DNA of 64,000 nt from Vagococcus bubulae (GCF_003950315.1 NZ_NGJT01000005.1:1-64000), one strand, 5' to 3'. Positions 47,008 through 56,326 are shown, numbered from the stretch's first letter. Notes: a model not told the origin generated them from the sequence alone. Made by a program: numbers and translations.

Positions 47008-47688
47008 ATGAAAACTATTTTAAATATGTCACATATTACAAAAAAATTTGGTAAAGGTCACAATGAAGTGACTGCCTTAAATGATTTAAATTTCCAAGTA
47101 AAAGAAGGAGAATTCATCAGTGTTATCGGGCCATCTGGGTCTGGTAAAAGTACCTTTTTAACCATCGCTGGTGGGTTACAAAGTACAACTAGTGGAAACA
47201 TTAGTATCAATGATATTGACTTTACTGCATTACCTGAAAAAAAACGTGCGAAATTACGTTTTAATGAAATTGGGTTTATTCTACAAACTTCTAATCTAAT
47301 CCCTTTTCTTACTATAGAAGATCAATTCACTTTAGTTGGCAAAGTAAAAAAAGAGAAGGTCGACAAAGATAAACTTGATAGTTTGTTTAAATCACTTGAT
47401 ATTGACCATCTAAGAAAAAGTTACCCAAGTGACTTATCTGGTGGAGAGCGTCAACGTGTTGCGATTGCTCGTTCATTATACAATGATCCTAGCCTCATCT
47501 TAGCTGACGAACCAACTGCCAGCTTAGATACAGAGCATGCTTACAATGTTGTGAAACTACTTGTTAAAGAAGCACATGATAAGAAAAAAGCAACGGTTAT
47601 GGTCACCCATGATATTCGTATGATTAAATGGAGCGACCGCGTTTTTCAAATGGAAGATGGCACTCTAAAAGAGGTTCATGATTTTTAA
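47008..47688 (+). CDS. ABC transporter ATPase, LolD/MacB-like
   Basis: A 226-residue ATPase with Walker A GPSGSGKST, signature LSGGERQRVAIARS, Walker B LILADEPTASLD and H-loop VTHDIRM. These belong to the class that partners FtsX-type permeases, exporting antimicrobial peptides or lipoproteins or transmitting force. A terminator follows. Confidence 0.92.
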   Translation: MKTILNMSHITKKFGKGHNEVTALNDLNFQVKEGEFISVIGPSGSGKSTFLTIAGGLQSTTSGNISINDIDFTALPEKKRAKLRFNEIGFILQTSNLIPFLTIEDQFTLVGKVKKEKVDKDKLDSLFKSLDIDHLRKSYPSDLSGGERQRVAIARSLYNDPSLILADEPTASLDTEHAYNVVKLLVKEAHDKKKATVMVTHDIRMIKWSDRVFQMEDGTLKEVHDF

Positions 47689-47692
47689 TTTA

Positions 47693-47732
47693 CACACCTT
47701 AGCCTTATAATGGGTTAAGGTGTTTCTTTTTT
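47693..47732 (+). terminator. Terminator of the TetR/ABC cassette
   Basis: ACACCTTA with TAAGGTGT (from 47694 and to 47723), inner CC/GG, followed by TTCTTTTTT. Confidence 0.83.
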
Positions 47733-47831
47733 GTGTAATTGAAAATAGATACGACTATCTTTTCAATTTGTTTTCATTTAAAATGTATATACTATGACGA
47801 AATTTGTCACTATTAAAAAAGGAGTATTACC

Positions 47832-48785
47832 ATGTCAAAAAAAATTCTATCCGTTGTTGTTCCATGTTACAACGAACAAGATACCATTCACCCATATATC
47901 AGTCGCATGACTGACATAGAAAAACTATTACCAGAGTTAACAATTGAATATTGGTTTATTAATGATGGCTCAAAAGATAAAACCTTAAGCACATTAAAAG
48001 AAATCAGTAAACACTCTGAGAAATATAACTATTTATCCTTTTCTAGAAATTTTGGAAAAGAAGCAGCTCTTTATGCTGGATTAGAACATGCTAGAGGCGA
48101 TTATATTACTGTAATGGATGTGGATTTACAAGATCCACCAGAACTCCTACCTAAAATGGTGGAATTACTTCAACAAGATGATTATGACTGCATCGGAACA
48201 AGACGTGTTACTCGTGCTGGAGAACCCAAAATTCGTTCTTTTTTTGCCAAACAATTTTATAAAATCATCAATAAAATTTCCGATGTTGAAATCGTGGATG
48301 GCGCAAGAGATTATCGTTTGATGTCTCGCCAAATGGTGGATGCTATACTCGAATTAAAAGAATACAATCGATTTTCTAAAGGAATTTTTAGCTGGGTTGG
48401 TTTCAATACATATTATTTAGAATTTGAAAACATCGAACGCGTTGAAGGAGAAACATCATGGTCATTTTGGGATTTGTTACAATATTCAATTGATGGCATC
48501 ATCTCTTTTTCTGAGTTTCCATTAAAAATGTCGACTATTTTAGGATTTATATCCTTTGTTACCTCGATTATTGCGTTAATTTTCATCGTCATACGAGCAC
48601 TTATTTTTGGAGACCCAACGTCTGGATGGCCATCACTTGTTTGTATTATTTTAGCATTAGGTGGTTTACAGTTGCTCTGTCTAGGTGTTGTGGGTCAATA
48701 TCTTGGAAAAACTTTCTTAGAAACGAAACGACGACCAATATACATTGTTAAAGATAAGAAAATTTCACCTTTGAAGGAGGATTGA
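47832..48785 (+). CDS. Polyprenyl-phosphate glycosyltransferase (GT2, GtrB/DPM1-like)
   Basis: A 317-residue GT2 enzyme. The N-terminal catalytic domain has SVVVPCYNEQDT, an FINDGSKDKT acidic motif and VMDVDLQDPPE (DxD). Two TM helices follow at about 230-255 and 265-290. This is the GtrB-like layout, which transfers a sugar from UDP to undecaprenyl phosphate at the inner face. It opens a three-gene unit; the next gene's ATG overlaps its stop (TGATG). Confidence 0.9.
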   Translation: MSKKILSVVVPCYNEQDTIHPYISRMTDIEKLLPELTIEYWFINDGSKDKTLSTLKEISKHSEKYNYLSFSRNFGKEAALYAGLEHARGDYITVMDVDLQDPPELLPKMVELLQQDDYDCIGTRRVTRAGEPKIRSFFAKQFYKIINKISDVEIVDGARDYRLMSRQMVDAILELKEYNRFSKGIFSWVGFNTYYLEFENIERVEGETSWSFWDLLQYSIDGIISFSEFPLKMSTILGFISFVTSIIALIFIVIRALIFGDPTSGWPSLVCIILALGGLQLLCLGVVGQYLGKTFLETKRRPIYIVKDKKISPLKED

Positions 48786-50569
48786 TGGTGTTACTGAGTA
48801 TTAAAAAAAGAGGAAAGAAGTATATTCCTTTTATCATCATTACCCTAGTTGCTCTTTTTATTTTGTTACCACAGATTAATACTCGCTTCATCCCTGTAGG
48901 TTCTGATATCTCATTTCATTACAATCGCTTTTATGATTTATCTGAACAAATAAAAAGTGGTAACTACAATTATTTCATGTCCTTATATGGCTTTAATAGC
49001 AGCGGACGCATTATTAACGCCTTATATGGATATGATATTGCCTTTTTAAACGGATTAATCCTATTTTTCACGCAATCATGGTTAAAATTCCAACTCGTTT
49101 CATCCTTTATTTGCCTTATCATTGCCGGTATCGGTATGTACTTTTTAATGCGAGTCTTTGACTGTGATAAACGACTATCAACGATAGGAGCAGCTATCTA
49201 TATGGCTTCTGCTCCTATCATGTATTATGTTAGAGCTCTAGGTTTTTCTAGTTGGGGAGCAGCCTTTTTACCTTATATTTTTATTCAAGCCATCCGCTCA
49301 GTAAAAAATAAAGAAAAGCCAATCAATCCTGTCTTTCTAGGATTATCTATGAGTTTACTGGTAAATACACATATACTTAGTGCTATTTTATCAGTGTTAG
49401 CAATTATCCCTTTTTATTTAGTTAGTTTTATCCACTCAGATAAAAAATTAAGCTGGATCAAGCAATTATGCTTGTCTATCCTTATTTTTATCCTACTTTC
49501 TTTAAATACATTGGTCGCTTACATAGATGTTTTTTTATCCAACAACATCTTGCAGCCATTTATCCCAAGTTCTTTTATTACAAATGCTACTTATATATCC
49601 ATTACTGAAATGTATGGTAATCGAAACATCGGAATCTTTTTTGGAACCATTTTTCTGTTTCAACTCATTTACTTTATTCGAAATATCAAACGTACCAATA
49701 CCTTAGAAAAAATAATGACTGTTGTGGGTGGGATTTTTCTACTACTCTCATCCTCTTTATTCCCTTGGGATAATATTGTTAACCATTATCCCTTCTTATC
49801 AGTTATTCAATTTCCTTTTCGTTTTTCAATGATTTCCTATGTTTTATTAGTTCCTGTATTTTTAAAGACAATTCACTCGATGGAACAACATCTTTCTATT
49901 AAACAAGCTAAAGTCATTTCACTTTCTTTGATGATACTTGTTGGATTTATCCTTGTTGAAGCAAACAGTAACATGGTTAAAAATGCTCAACGTTGGCAAG
50001 ATGACCCTGTCGCAATGGGAAATAATCGTCCTAATCTAATTGAAAAAGATCCTGATGTGATTCGAAATAATCTTAGAGGGCCTGATTTGACAAAAGTCTT
50101 CGAAACGATTGAAAAAGGAACACCTGATTATCTCCCAATTTCAAAAGAGACTACTAGTCAAGAAATTTATGATGCTATGGATCCCTATGAAGTCTATGAA
50201 AAAGAAATTTTTAACAATCAAAAGAACATAACCACTACCGTTTTAGAAAATGGAACGATCCAACTTACCTGGGATAATAAAAAAAATTCAACGAAGAAAA
50301 AACAACTGCCTTTAATTGTTTATGACCATAGCATTGTTGAACTCAATGGAAAGCTGTTAAATAAATCAGATTATGAAACATCTGACATTGGTAGTTTAAT
50401 TATTACACCTAAAAAAGGAAAAAATACGGTTGTATTATCTTATAAGCCCTTTGTAGATATGACTTATGTGCTTATAATTAAAGCAGCAACCACACTAATT
50501 GTTATCCTATATTGTCTAAAACATGGTTATACACTATTGATAAAAAGAAAAGAGAGAACTTATGACTAA
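48785..50569 (+). CDS. Large polytopic membrane protein, GT-C/6-pyruvoyl-tetrahydropterin-synthase-related (putative glycosyltransferase)
   Basis: A 594-residue protein with about 11-12 TM helices in the first 400 residues and a soluble outside domain near 410-560. The first outside loop has PVGSDISFHYNRFYDL, an acidic motif at the position where GT-C enzymes have catalytic Asp. Such proteins, related to the YfhO and PTPS-related membrane families, take sugars from lipid carriers to outside acceptors. ATG 48785 is coupled to the previous stop. Activity inferred from family type and neighbours. Confidence 0.72.
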   Translation: MVLLSIKKRGKKYIPFIIITLVALFILLPQINTRFIPVGSDISFHYNRFYDLSEQIKSGNYNYFMSLYGFNSSGRIINALYGYDIAFLNGLILFFTQSWLKFQLVSSFICLIIAGIGMYFLMRVFDCDKRLSTIGAAIYMASAPIMYYVRALGFSSWGAAFLPYIFIQAIRSVKNKEKPINPVFLGLSMSLLVNTHILSAILSVLAIIPFYLVSFIHSDKKLSWIKQLCLSILIFILLSLNTLVAYIDVFLSNNILQPFIPSSFITNATYISITEMYGNRNIGIFFGTIFLFQLIYFIRNIKRTNTLEKIMTVVGGIFLLLSSSLFPWDNIVNHYPFLSVIQFPFRFSMISYVLLVPVFLKTIHSMEQHLSIKQAKVISLSLMILVGFILVEANSNMVKNAQRWQDDPVAMGNNRPNLIEKDPDVIRNNLRGPDLTKVFETIEKGTPDYLPISKETTSQEIYDAMDPYEVYEKEIFNNQKNITTTVLENGTIQLTWDNKKNSTKKKQLPLIVYDHSIVELNGKLLNKSDYETSDIGSLIITPKKGKNTVVLSYKPFVDMTYVLIIKAATTLIVILYCLKHGYTLLIKRKERTYD

Positions 50570-51002
50570 GATAAAGCATTTTTTTACCCAAACGTTAGGT
50601 TTATCTGACACATTATTTGAATTATTTATGTATGTTGTGATGGGAGTCTTTACAACAATCATTAATATTGTCATCTTCTATGTAATGGAAAACTTACTCC
50701 ATGTTAATTACATTATTTCCAATGTTATTGCGTGGATTTTTTCCGTGTTATTTGCTTATTTATCAAATAAAAAATATGTCTTTGCTCATGAAGATAATAC
50801 GTATTTCATTAATATCAAAGAAATGATGTCCTTTTTTTCATTTCGCTTTCTATCACTTGGAATTGATACGGTCGTATTATTTGTATTAGTCCAATGGCTC
50901 AACCAACAACCACTTATCGCAAAAATTATTAGCAATGTTGTCGTATTAATTGCAAATTATCTATTTAGTAAATTTATCATCTTTAAAAAACCATCCAACT
51001 AG
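50562..51002 (+). CDS. GtrA-family flippase-like membrane protein
   Basis: A 146-residue protein with four TM helices and the GtrA pattern: YVVMGVFTTIINIVIFYVM, then NVIAWIFSVLFAYLSNKKYVF, then ANYLFSKFIIFK. GtrA proteins are thought to flip undecaprenyl-phosphate-linked sugars. The start overlaps the previous gene by 8 bp. It completes the three-component glycosylation unit. Confidence 0.9.
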   Translation: MTKIKHFFTQTLGLSDTLFELFMYVVMGVFTTIINIVIFYVMENLLHVNYIISNVIAWIFSVLFAYLSNKKYVFAHEDNTYFINIKEMMSFFSFRFLSLGIDTVVLFVLVQWLNQQPLIAKIISNVVVLIANYLFSKFIIFKKPSN

Positions 51003-51036
51003 GTCACATGAACCTAATTGGATGGTTTTACTTTTT
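50985..51036. terminator. Bidirectional terminator after the gtrA-like gene
   Basis: AAAACCATCCAA with TTGGATGGTTTT and an inner TAGGT/ACCTA stem, then TACTTTTT. It lies between convergent genes and overlaps the rpiR-type stop. Confidence 0.87.
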
Positions 51037-51894
51037 AGATGTTCTTTTTTTATATTCATCTACTAATTTTCTTGATTCTCGGATGTTATCCATATTTTCA
51101 TCATATTGTTCTAATACATAAACATGGAATAATAAATCAATTAAAATAAATTGAGACATCAACGAACTCGTCGCAGCACTTCTAAGCTCTGCTTCTTTTG
51201 ATTTCACTGTCTGCATAGAAACATCCACATGTTTACTTAATGTATTCATCCCAAATTGAGAAATCCCAATCGTTTTGATATCATGTTCTTTTGCGATACG
51301 GTTTATTTCTAACACTTCCGAAGTCTCACCAGAATGCGATATTCCGATAAAAATCGAATCTGGTGCAGCAGATGTTAAACTGGCTATTAACAAATGAACA
51401 TCTGCTATGCAAATACACACCTTCCCTATACGATTCCATTTTTGAGCGATATTTTCAGCCACAAGATAAGATGACCCTATCCCATAAACATAGACAAATG
51501 GTGCTTTAGAAATCAGTTCTATCGCTTCTTTTAAAGTTTCTTCGTTCACTAATTGAATGGTTTCTTGCATAGATTGATAGGCGTTTCCTAATAGTTTTGC
51601 CTTCACATCAGCAATTTTTTCAGTTGGTAAAATATCTGAATATTCTTTTGGAACATCCCACTGTCTCTCTGCAGATAATGCAATTTTTAACTCAGGAAAA
51701 CTTGGAACATTAATGGATTTACAAAATCGAATCACAGATGCAGGACTTGTCTGAGATTCTTTAGCCAGCTCACTAGCTGTCATTTTTGTGACATCTTCTG
51801 GTCTTTCTAACACTAAGTTGGCAATTTTTTTTTCTGATTGTGTTAAATCATTATAGATACTCTTGACTCTTTGATGAATATGTTTGCTTTTCAT
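51028..51894 (-). CDS. MurR/RpiR-family transcriptional regulator
   Basis: A 288-residue regulator. The N-terminal HTH_6 domain (about 1-77) has MTASELAKESQTSPASVIRFCKSI, and a SIS sugar-phosphate-binding domain (about 115-255) has YVYGIGSSYLVAENIAQKW and IGISHSGETSEVLEI. It senses phosphorylated sugars, typically amino sugars. No catabolic genes adjoin it, so its target is not visible here. Confidence 0.88.
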   Translation of the reverse strand: MKSKHIHQRVKSIYNDLTQSEKKIANLVLERPEDVTKMTASELAKESQTSPASVIRFCKSINVPSFPELKIALSAERQWDVPKEYSDILPTEKIADVKAKLLGNAYQSMQETIQLVNEETLKEAIELISKAPFVYVYGIGSSYLVAENIAQKWNRIGKVCICIADVHLLIASLTSAAPDSIFIGISHSGETSEVLEINRIAKEHDIKTIGISQFGMNTLSKHVDVSMQTVKSKEAELRSAATSSLMSQFILIDLLFHVYVLEQYDENMDNIRESRKLVDEYKKRTSKK

Positions 51895-51963
51895 AAGTAT
51901 CCCTCCAACCTACATAAGCTATTTACTTCTATTATACTATCATTAAATAGATAAAACTATCCA

Positions 51964-52002
51964 AACAAAAAACTAGATACTTGATGTTACCTAAGTATCT
52001 AG
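51964..52002 (-). terminator. Terminator of the siderophore ABC operon
   Basis: CTAGATACTT pairs with AAGTATCTAG (51973-51982 and 51993-52002). On the minus strand TTTTTTG follows. Confidence 0.87.
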
Positions 52003-52011
52003 CGAATTATC

Positions 52012-52971
52012 TTATTTATATGCTGTTTCTACATCTTCCATCATGATTCTTGTTGACTCAATCCCACCTGCAGCCAAATACCAAACATCTGGTGTTAAAC
52101 TAATCACTTTTCCTTCTTTGCCTGCTGTTGTTTCTTTTACTAAAGCATTTTCTGCTACATTATTTTTACTTGCATCCCCACCAATAGCTTTCGTACGATC
52201 GACTACAAACAAAATATCTGGATTTTTTTCTAAAACATATTCATAGGATACTTCTTGTCCATGAGGAGACGGTTTAATGGTTTCGTCTGCTGGTAACACA
52301 CCAAATCCTTCATAGACAATACCAAAACGTGATTCAGGACCAAAAACTGATAATGAGCCTTCATTCACTAGACTCATCAATCCCTTTTTACCACTTTCTT
52401 TTGCTGTTTTTTCTAATGCTTCACGTTGTTTATTTAATGCGTCGATTTTTTCTTTAGCAACATCTTCTTTAGCAAATACTGTTCCTAATGTTTCGATATT
52501 CGTCATTGTCGATTCCCACGCTTTTTTACTGTCTACAGCAAGATACAATGTTGGCGCAATTTTTTCTAATTCTTTTTGCATATCTTGTTGACGTCCAGAA
52601 ATAATAATTAAATCTGGTTGCATAGCATTTATTTTTTCCATATCAGGTTCTTTAATCCCACCTGCTGATTCCACATTTTTGTAACTTGATAAATAACTAG
52701 GTAATGTTTTTAGTGGTGCACCTACAACAACGTCCGATTTTCCAAATTCTCTGATCGTATCTAAGGCTCCCATATCAAACACCACCACTTTTTTAGGGTG
52801 TGACGCTAACTCTAATGTTTTTCCATTACTGTCTGTTACCTTAACAACTTCTTGTTTTTCACTGGAAGTGTTGGTTGTTGTATCGGATGTTTTAGATGCC
52901 CCACATGCCCCCAACATCACTAACCCTATTACTACTAAACTAACTAAACGCCATTTTTTTAATCTCTTCAT
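52012..52971 (-). CDS. Siderophore ABC transporter substrate-binding lipoprotein (YclQ-like)
   Basis: A 319-residue class III binding protein. The lipobox is LGAC with Cys at about 23. The two Rossmann-like lobes are joined by a long helix, and it has KVVVFDMGALDTIREFG and PDLIIISGRQ. The set and order match B. subtilis yclNOPQ, which imports petrobactin-type catechol siderophores; the ligand here is not certain. It is the last gene of the Fur-box-led operon. Confidence 0.87.
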   Translation of the reverse strand: MKRLKKWRLVSLVVIGLVMLGACGASKTSDTTTNTSSEKQEVVKVTDSNGKTLELASHPKKVVVFDMGALDTIREFGKSDVVVGAPLKTLPSYLSSYKNVESAGGIKEPDMEKINAMQPDLIIISGRQQDMQKELEKIAPTLYLAVDSKKAWESTMTNIETLGTVFAKEDVAKEKIDALNKQREALEKTAKESGKKGLMSLVNEGSLSVFGPESRFGIVYEGFGVLPADETIKPSPHGQEVSYEYVLEKNPDILFVVDRTKAIGGDASKNNVAENALVKETTAGKEGKVISLTPDVWYLAAGGIESTRIMMEDVETAYK

Positions 52972-52989
52972 CCATCTATCTCCTTTTAT

Positions 52990-53748
52990 CTATTCATTAA
53001 AATATAAACAAAATCGTTTTCCCTCTAATTCACACACACGCATGTTCATATCATATAAGTCATCTAATACTTCCTTTGTAATAATCTCAGCGGTTGGTCC
53101 TGCTTTAAATACCTTCCCAGATTTCATCGCCACAATATTATCCGCATAACTCGCTGCAAAATTAATATCATGCAACACAATCACCACAGTCTTATTTGCT
53201 TCATCGACTAACCGACGAATAGTTTTCATCAACATAACAGCATGATTCATATCCAAATTATTTAGTGGCTCATCTAAAAAAATGTACTCTGTATCTTGAG
53301 CAAGTACCATCGCAATGTAAGCTCGTTGCAATTGACCACCTGATAGTGTATCAATTGTGTCACTTGCCAAGTCATCTAGTCCTAAATAAGACAAAGACTC
53401 ATCTATCTTTTTTTCATCAATTTGGGTCAATCGTCCCTTACTATGTGGAAATCGACCAAAGGCTACCAGTTCTCTAACTGTTAAACGTAGCTGAATCCCA
53501 TTTGCTTGTTTTAATATTGATAACTTTTTGGCAAGTTCATGTTGATTCCACGCCTTCACCTCCTCTCCATCTAAATAAATGCCACCTTGATCTTTATCAA
53601 GAAGTCGACTCATCATACCTAATAGTGTACTTTTCCCTGCTCCATTTGGCCCAATAAAAGCTGTCAACGTTTGTGGTAAAATATCATAATCAACTGTATC
53701 AACCACACGTTTTTCACCATATTTTTTAACCACTTTTTCAATTTTCAT
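52990..53748 (-). CDS. Iron-siderophore ABC transporter ATPase (YclP-like)
   Basis: A 252-residue ATPase with Walker A GPNGAGKST (about 33-41), signature LSGGQLQRAYIAM, Walker B YIFLDEPLNNLD and H-loop VLHDINFA, the FecE/FhuC pattern. Its start overlaps the upstream permease stop by 4 bp (ATGA). It powers siderophore import. Confidence 0.92.
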   Translation of the reverse strand: MKIEKVVKKYGEKRVVDTVDYDILPQTLTAFIGPNGAGKSTLLGMMSRLLDKDQGGIYLDGEEVKAWNQHELAKKLSILKQANGIQLRLTVRELVAFGRFPHSKGRLTQIDEKKIDESLSYLGLDDLASDTIDTLSGGQLQRAYIAMVLAQDTEYIFLDEPLNNLDMNHAVMLMKTIRRLVDEANKTVVIVLHDINFAASYADNIVAMKSGKVFKAGPTAEIITKEVLDDLYDMNMRVCELEGKRFCLYFNE

Positions 53749-54701
53749 TGTCGTGTTTTCCCCCTTTCAGAGAGTAACTTCCATATAAAGTACACGCCAC
53801 CACTGAACTCAATCACAACACTTAACGTTGTGTTCATATGAAAGACATGTTCCACTAAAAACTGACCTAACACAAGCATTAATATGCTAAGTAGAGCGGC
53901 TAATGTAAACAACCAGTAATGTTTGTATACAGGTAACCATTGATACGTCATATTAGCCACTATAAAACCTAAAAAAGTAATAGGACCAATTAAAGCAGTT
54001 GATACAGCCACACTCAAACTAATTAAAACTAAAATAAACCAACGAAATGTTTGGACATTAACCCCTAAATTGATTGCCTGACAAGTCCCTAAATGAAAGA
54101 CATCTAAAATAGGTGCTACTAACCAAAATAACAAAACAATTCCAATCACAATTGGAATGACAATATATAACAAAGACACATCAACATTAGAAAAACTGGC
54201 GAATAATTTTCCTTGTAATTTATCGTATTCATTTGGATCCATTAATACTTGAAAAAACGTGCTAACACTTTTAAAAAATGTTCCTAAAACCATTCCTATC
54301 ATGAGTAGTAAAAACAAATCTTGAGTTTCTTTCTTCAATAAAAAACCAAATAATGTGACACTAAAAATAACCATTAAACCGACATTTACCCCAAACATTA
54401 ATAAGGGATGTGACGGTGATTGACCAAAATAAAAGAATAAAATAGTTTGAACTAACACATACAATGAATCAAATCCTAAAATACTAGGTGTTAGAAAATG
54501 ATTTTGTGTAATGGTTTGAAAGCTTATAGTTGATAAACTCGTTAATAATCCCACTATAATAAAAGCTAGTAATTTTTTCCCTCTAATAGATGACGCAAAT
54601 TGCCAATTACCATACGTTTGATACGTCATAAATAAAGCGATACTAATTAACACGATAATAACTAAACAAATCACCCTTATATAAAGACTTTTTTGACTCA
54701 T
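53745..54701 (-). CDS. Iron-siderophore ABC transporter permease (YclO-like)
   Basis: A 318-residue FecCD-family permease with about nine TM helices. It has ALIGPITFLGFIVANMTYQWL, the coupling-loop pattern of this family. It overlaps both neighbours by 4 bp, so the three genes are translationally coupled. It forms the channel with the next permease. Confidence 0.9.
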   Translation of the reverse strand: MSQKSLYIRVICLVIIVLISIALFMTYQTYGNWQFASSIRGKKLLAFIIVGLLTSLSTISFQTITQNHFLTPSILGFDSLYVLVQTILFFYFGQSPSHPLLMFGVNVGLMVIFSVTLFGFLLKKETQDLFLLLMIGMVLGTFFKSVSTFFQVLMDPNEYDKLQGKLFASFSNVDVSLLYIVIPIVIGIVLLFWLVAPILDVFHLGTCQAINLGVNVQTFRWFILVLISLSVAVSTALIGPITFLGFIVANMTYQWLPVYKHYWLFTLAALLSILMLVLGQFLVEHVFHMNTTLSVVIEFSGGVYFIWKLLSERGKTRQ

Positions 54702-55645
54702 TTCTTTGCCCCCTTAACAAGTAATATGACAAAGATGATACTCCCTAAAGCACCAACAATTAAACTAACAGGTATTTCATATGGCGGATAAACTACACGA
54801 GATAAAATATCTGCCATCACTAAAAAAATGCTCCCCGTAATAGCCGTCAACCACAACGTCTCTTTCATATGGTCACCTAGAAGCATAGAGACAATATTTG
54901 GGATAATCACACCCAGAAATGGTAACCCTCCAATTGTAACCAAAATAACACTACTAGCAACGGAAATTAATAATAGACCGATTAAATGAACAAATCTATA
55001 ATTCATACCAACGGAGATAGAGAACTCTTCTCCCATTCCCACAATCGTAAATTGATACGCATACATATAACAAATCAAAAGAACTGGTACAGTGACATAA
55101 ATCAACTCATAATTTCCTTTTGAAATGGTTGAAAAACTACCTTGTAACCAAGATGTCATATTTTGAATCAATTGATATTGATAAGCAAAAAAAGTGACAA
55201 CTGATCCAATAACATTTCCAAACATAACCCCTACAAGTGGTATCATCAATTGATTTTTTCCTGGTAGTACACGGATTAATTGAATGAACAACATCGTACC
55301 TAAAAAAGCAAAAACAAAGGCTATTATCGATTTTGTCAAAATAGTGCCATTGGGGAAAAATAACATTGCCACTAACATCCCTAAACGTGCACTATCCATT
55401 GTTCCTGCGGTTGTTGGTGACACAAATTTATTTTGAGTCAGATGTTGCATAATTAATCCCGACACGCTAATCGTTGCTCCTGCTATGATTAAACTAATCG
55501 TTCTAGGAACACGCGTGGTCCATAACACTAGTGATTGCATCTCGCTTAGTTGAAAGATATCTTGAATAGGAATGCTTTGAACGCCAATAAATAAAGACAG
55601 GGTAGCTAGTAATAATAAACTAACTATCGGTATACATTTTTTCAT
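54698..55645 (-). CDS. Iron-siderophore ABC transporter permease (YclN-like)
   Basis: A 315-residue FecCD-family permease with an RVPRTISLIIAGATISVSGLIMQ start and GGLPFLGVIIPNIVSMLLGDH in the second half. It is the first gene of the operon. ATG 55645 follows AGGAGAG at about 5 bp. A Fur-like box lies 17 bp upstream of the start. Confidence 0.9.
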   Translation of the reverse strand: MKKCIPIVSLLLLATLSLFIGVQSIPIQDIFQLSEMQSLVLWTTRVPRTISLIIAGATISVSGLIMQHLTQNKFVSPTTAGTMDSARLGMLVAMLFFPNGTILTKSIIAFVFAFLGTMLFIQLIRVLPGKNQLMIPLVGVMFGNVIGSVVTFFAYQYQLIQNMTSWLQGSFSTISKGNYELIYVTVPVLLICYMYAYQFTIVGMGEEFSISVGMNYRFVHLIGLLLISVASSVILVTIGGLPFLGVIIPNIVSMLLGDHMKETLWLTAITGSIFLVMADILSRVVYPPYEIPVSLIVGALGSIIFVILLVKGAKK

Positions 55646-55661
55646 CAAAACTCTCCTAATT

Positions 55662-55680
55662 GATAATGATTTTCATTTAC
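55662..55680 (-). promoter_or_regulatory. Fur box upstream of the siderophore operon
   Basis: GATAATGATTTTCATTTAC matches 16 of 19 positions of the classic Fur consensus (GATAATGATTATCATTATC). It lies just upstream of the first permease gene, so iron repression is expected. Confidence 0.78.
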
Positions 55681-55745
55681 AGTCAATTCTATCCAAAATT
55701 TAACTTAATTGCAATATCTTTTCACAAATTTTCCATGGGATGATA

Positions 55746-55754
55746 TGTTATACT
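55746..55754 (+). promoter_or_regulatory. Extended -10 promoter of the YueI gene
   Basis: TGTTATACT, about 34 bp before the ATG; no clear -35. Confidence 0.45.
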
Positions 55755-55787
55755 AAAAGTAATTGGCCAATAAAGGAGTGAATAACG

Positions 55788-56255
55788 ATGGGAAAAGATA
55801 TTCAAGACTATTTAGATAAAGGACTATACGGTAGTCCCCAATTAAAACCTGATGAACAAAGGAAGTTTCTAGGTACTTTTAGAGAAAGAGTTGTCTTTAT
55901 TTTATCCTTGTCTGATTTAACCTCTGCTTCTTACGAAAATTTTGCAATCAGTCAATTTCAAAAATATCCTGGTGGGACATTGCTTGTTAATGCTTTATTA
56001 AAACCAGCTATTCAAAAACAGTTAATCCATCTCACACAAACCAATCACGTGTCTCTAAAATTAGTGGACACAGAAAACACCCTATTAGCTGATCAAGCTA
56101 TCGTGGTGGTTTATACTCTCAATCATGCTGTTAATAAAGAAAATATTGAATTACCCTTACAAACTAAATTTTCAAACACCACTCGCGATATAAAAAAAGC
56201 ACCGACTACAACAAAATCTGAAAGTTTTTTTAAGTCCTTATTTTCAAAAAAATAA
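55788..56255 (+). CDS. YueI (DUF1694) family protein
   Basis: A 155-residue protein of the YueI family: QDYLDKGLYGSPQLKPDEQRKFLGTFRERV at the start and a central LVDTENTLLADQAIVVVY. The Lys/Ser-rich tail is not conserved. Function unknown; family members have a ribosomal-L7Ae-like fold. AAAGGAG lies 9 bp before ATG 55788. The trpB promoter follows directly. Confidence 0.87.
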   Translation: MGKDIQDYLDKGLYGSPQLKPDEQRKFLGTFRERVVFILSLSDLTSASYENFAISQFQKYPGGTLLVNALLKPAIQKQLIHLTQTNHVSLKLVDTENTLLADQAIVVVYTLNHAVNKENIELPLQTKFSNTTRDIKKAPTTTKSESFFKSLFSKK

Positions 56256-56263
56256 GATATTAG

Positions 56264-56292
56264 TTGCTTTATAAAAAAAGTAGTGTTAATAT
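56264..56292 (+). promoter_or_regulatory. Promoter of the trpL-trpB transcript
   Basis: TTGCTT (56264-56269) and TAATAT (56287-56292) are 17 bp apart, with TGT making an extended -10. Confidence 0.6.
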
Positions 56293-56326
56293 TACTAACA
56301 ATAATAAAAACGAAAGGATGATCATC

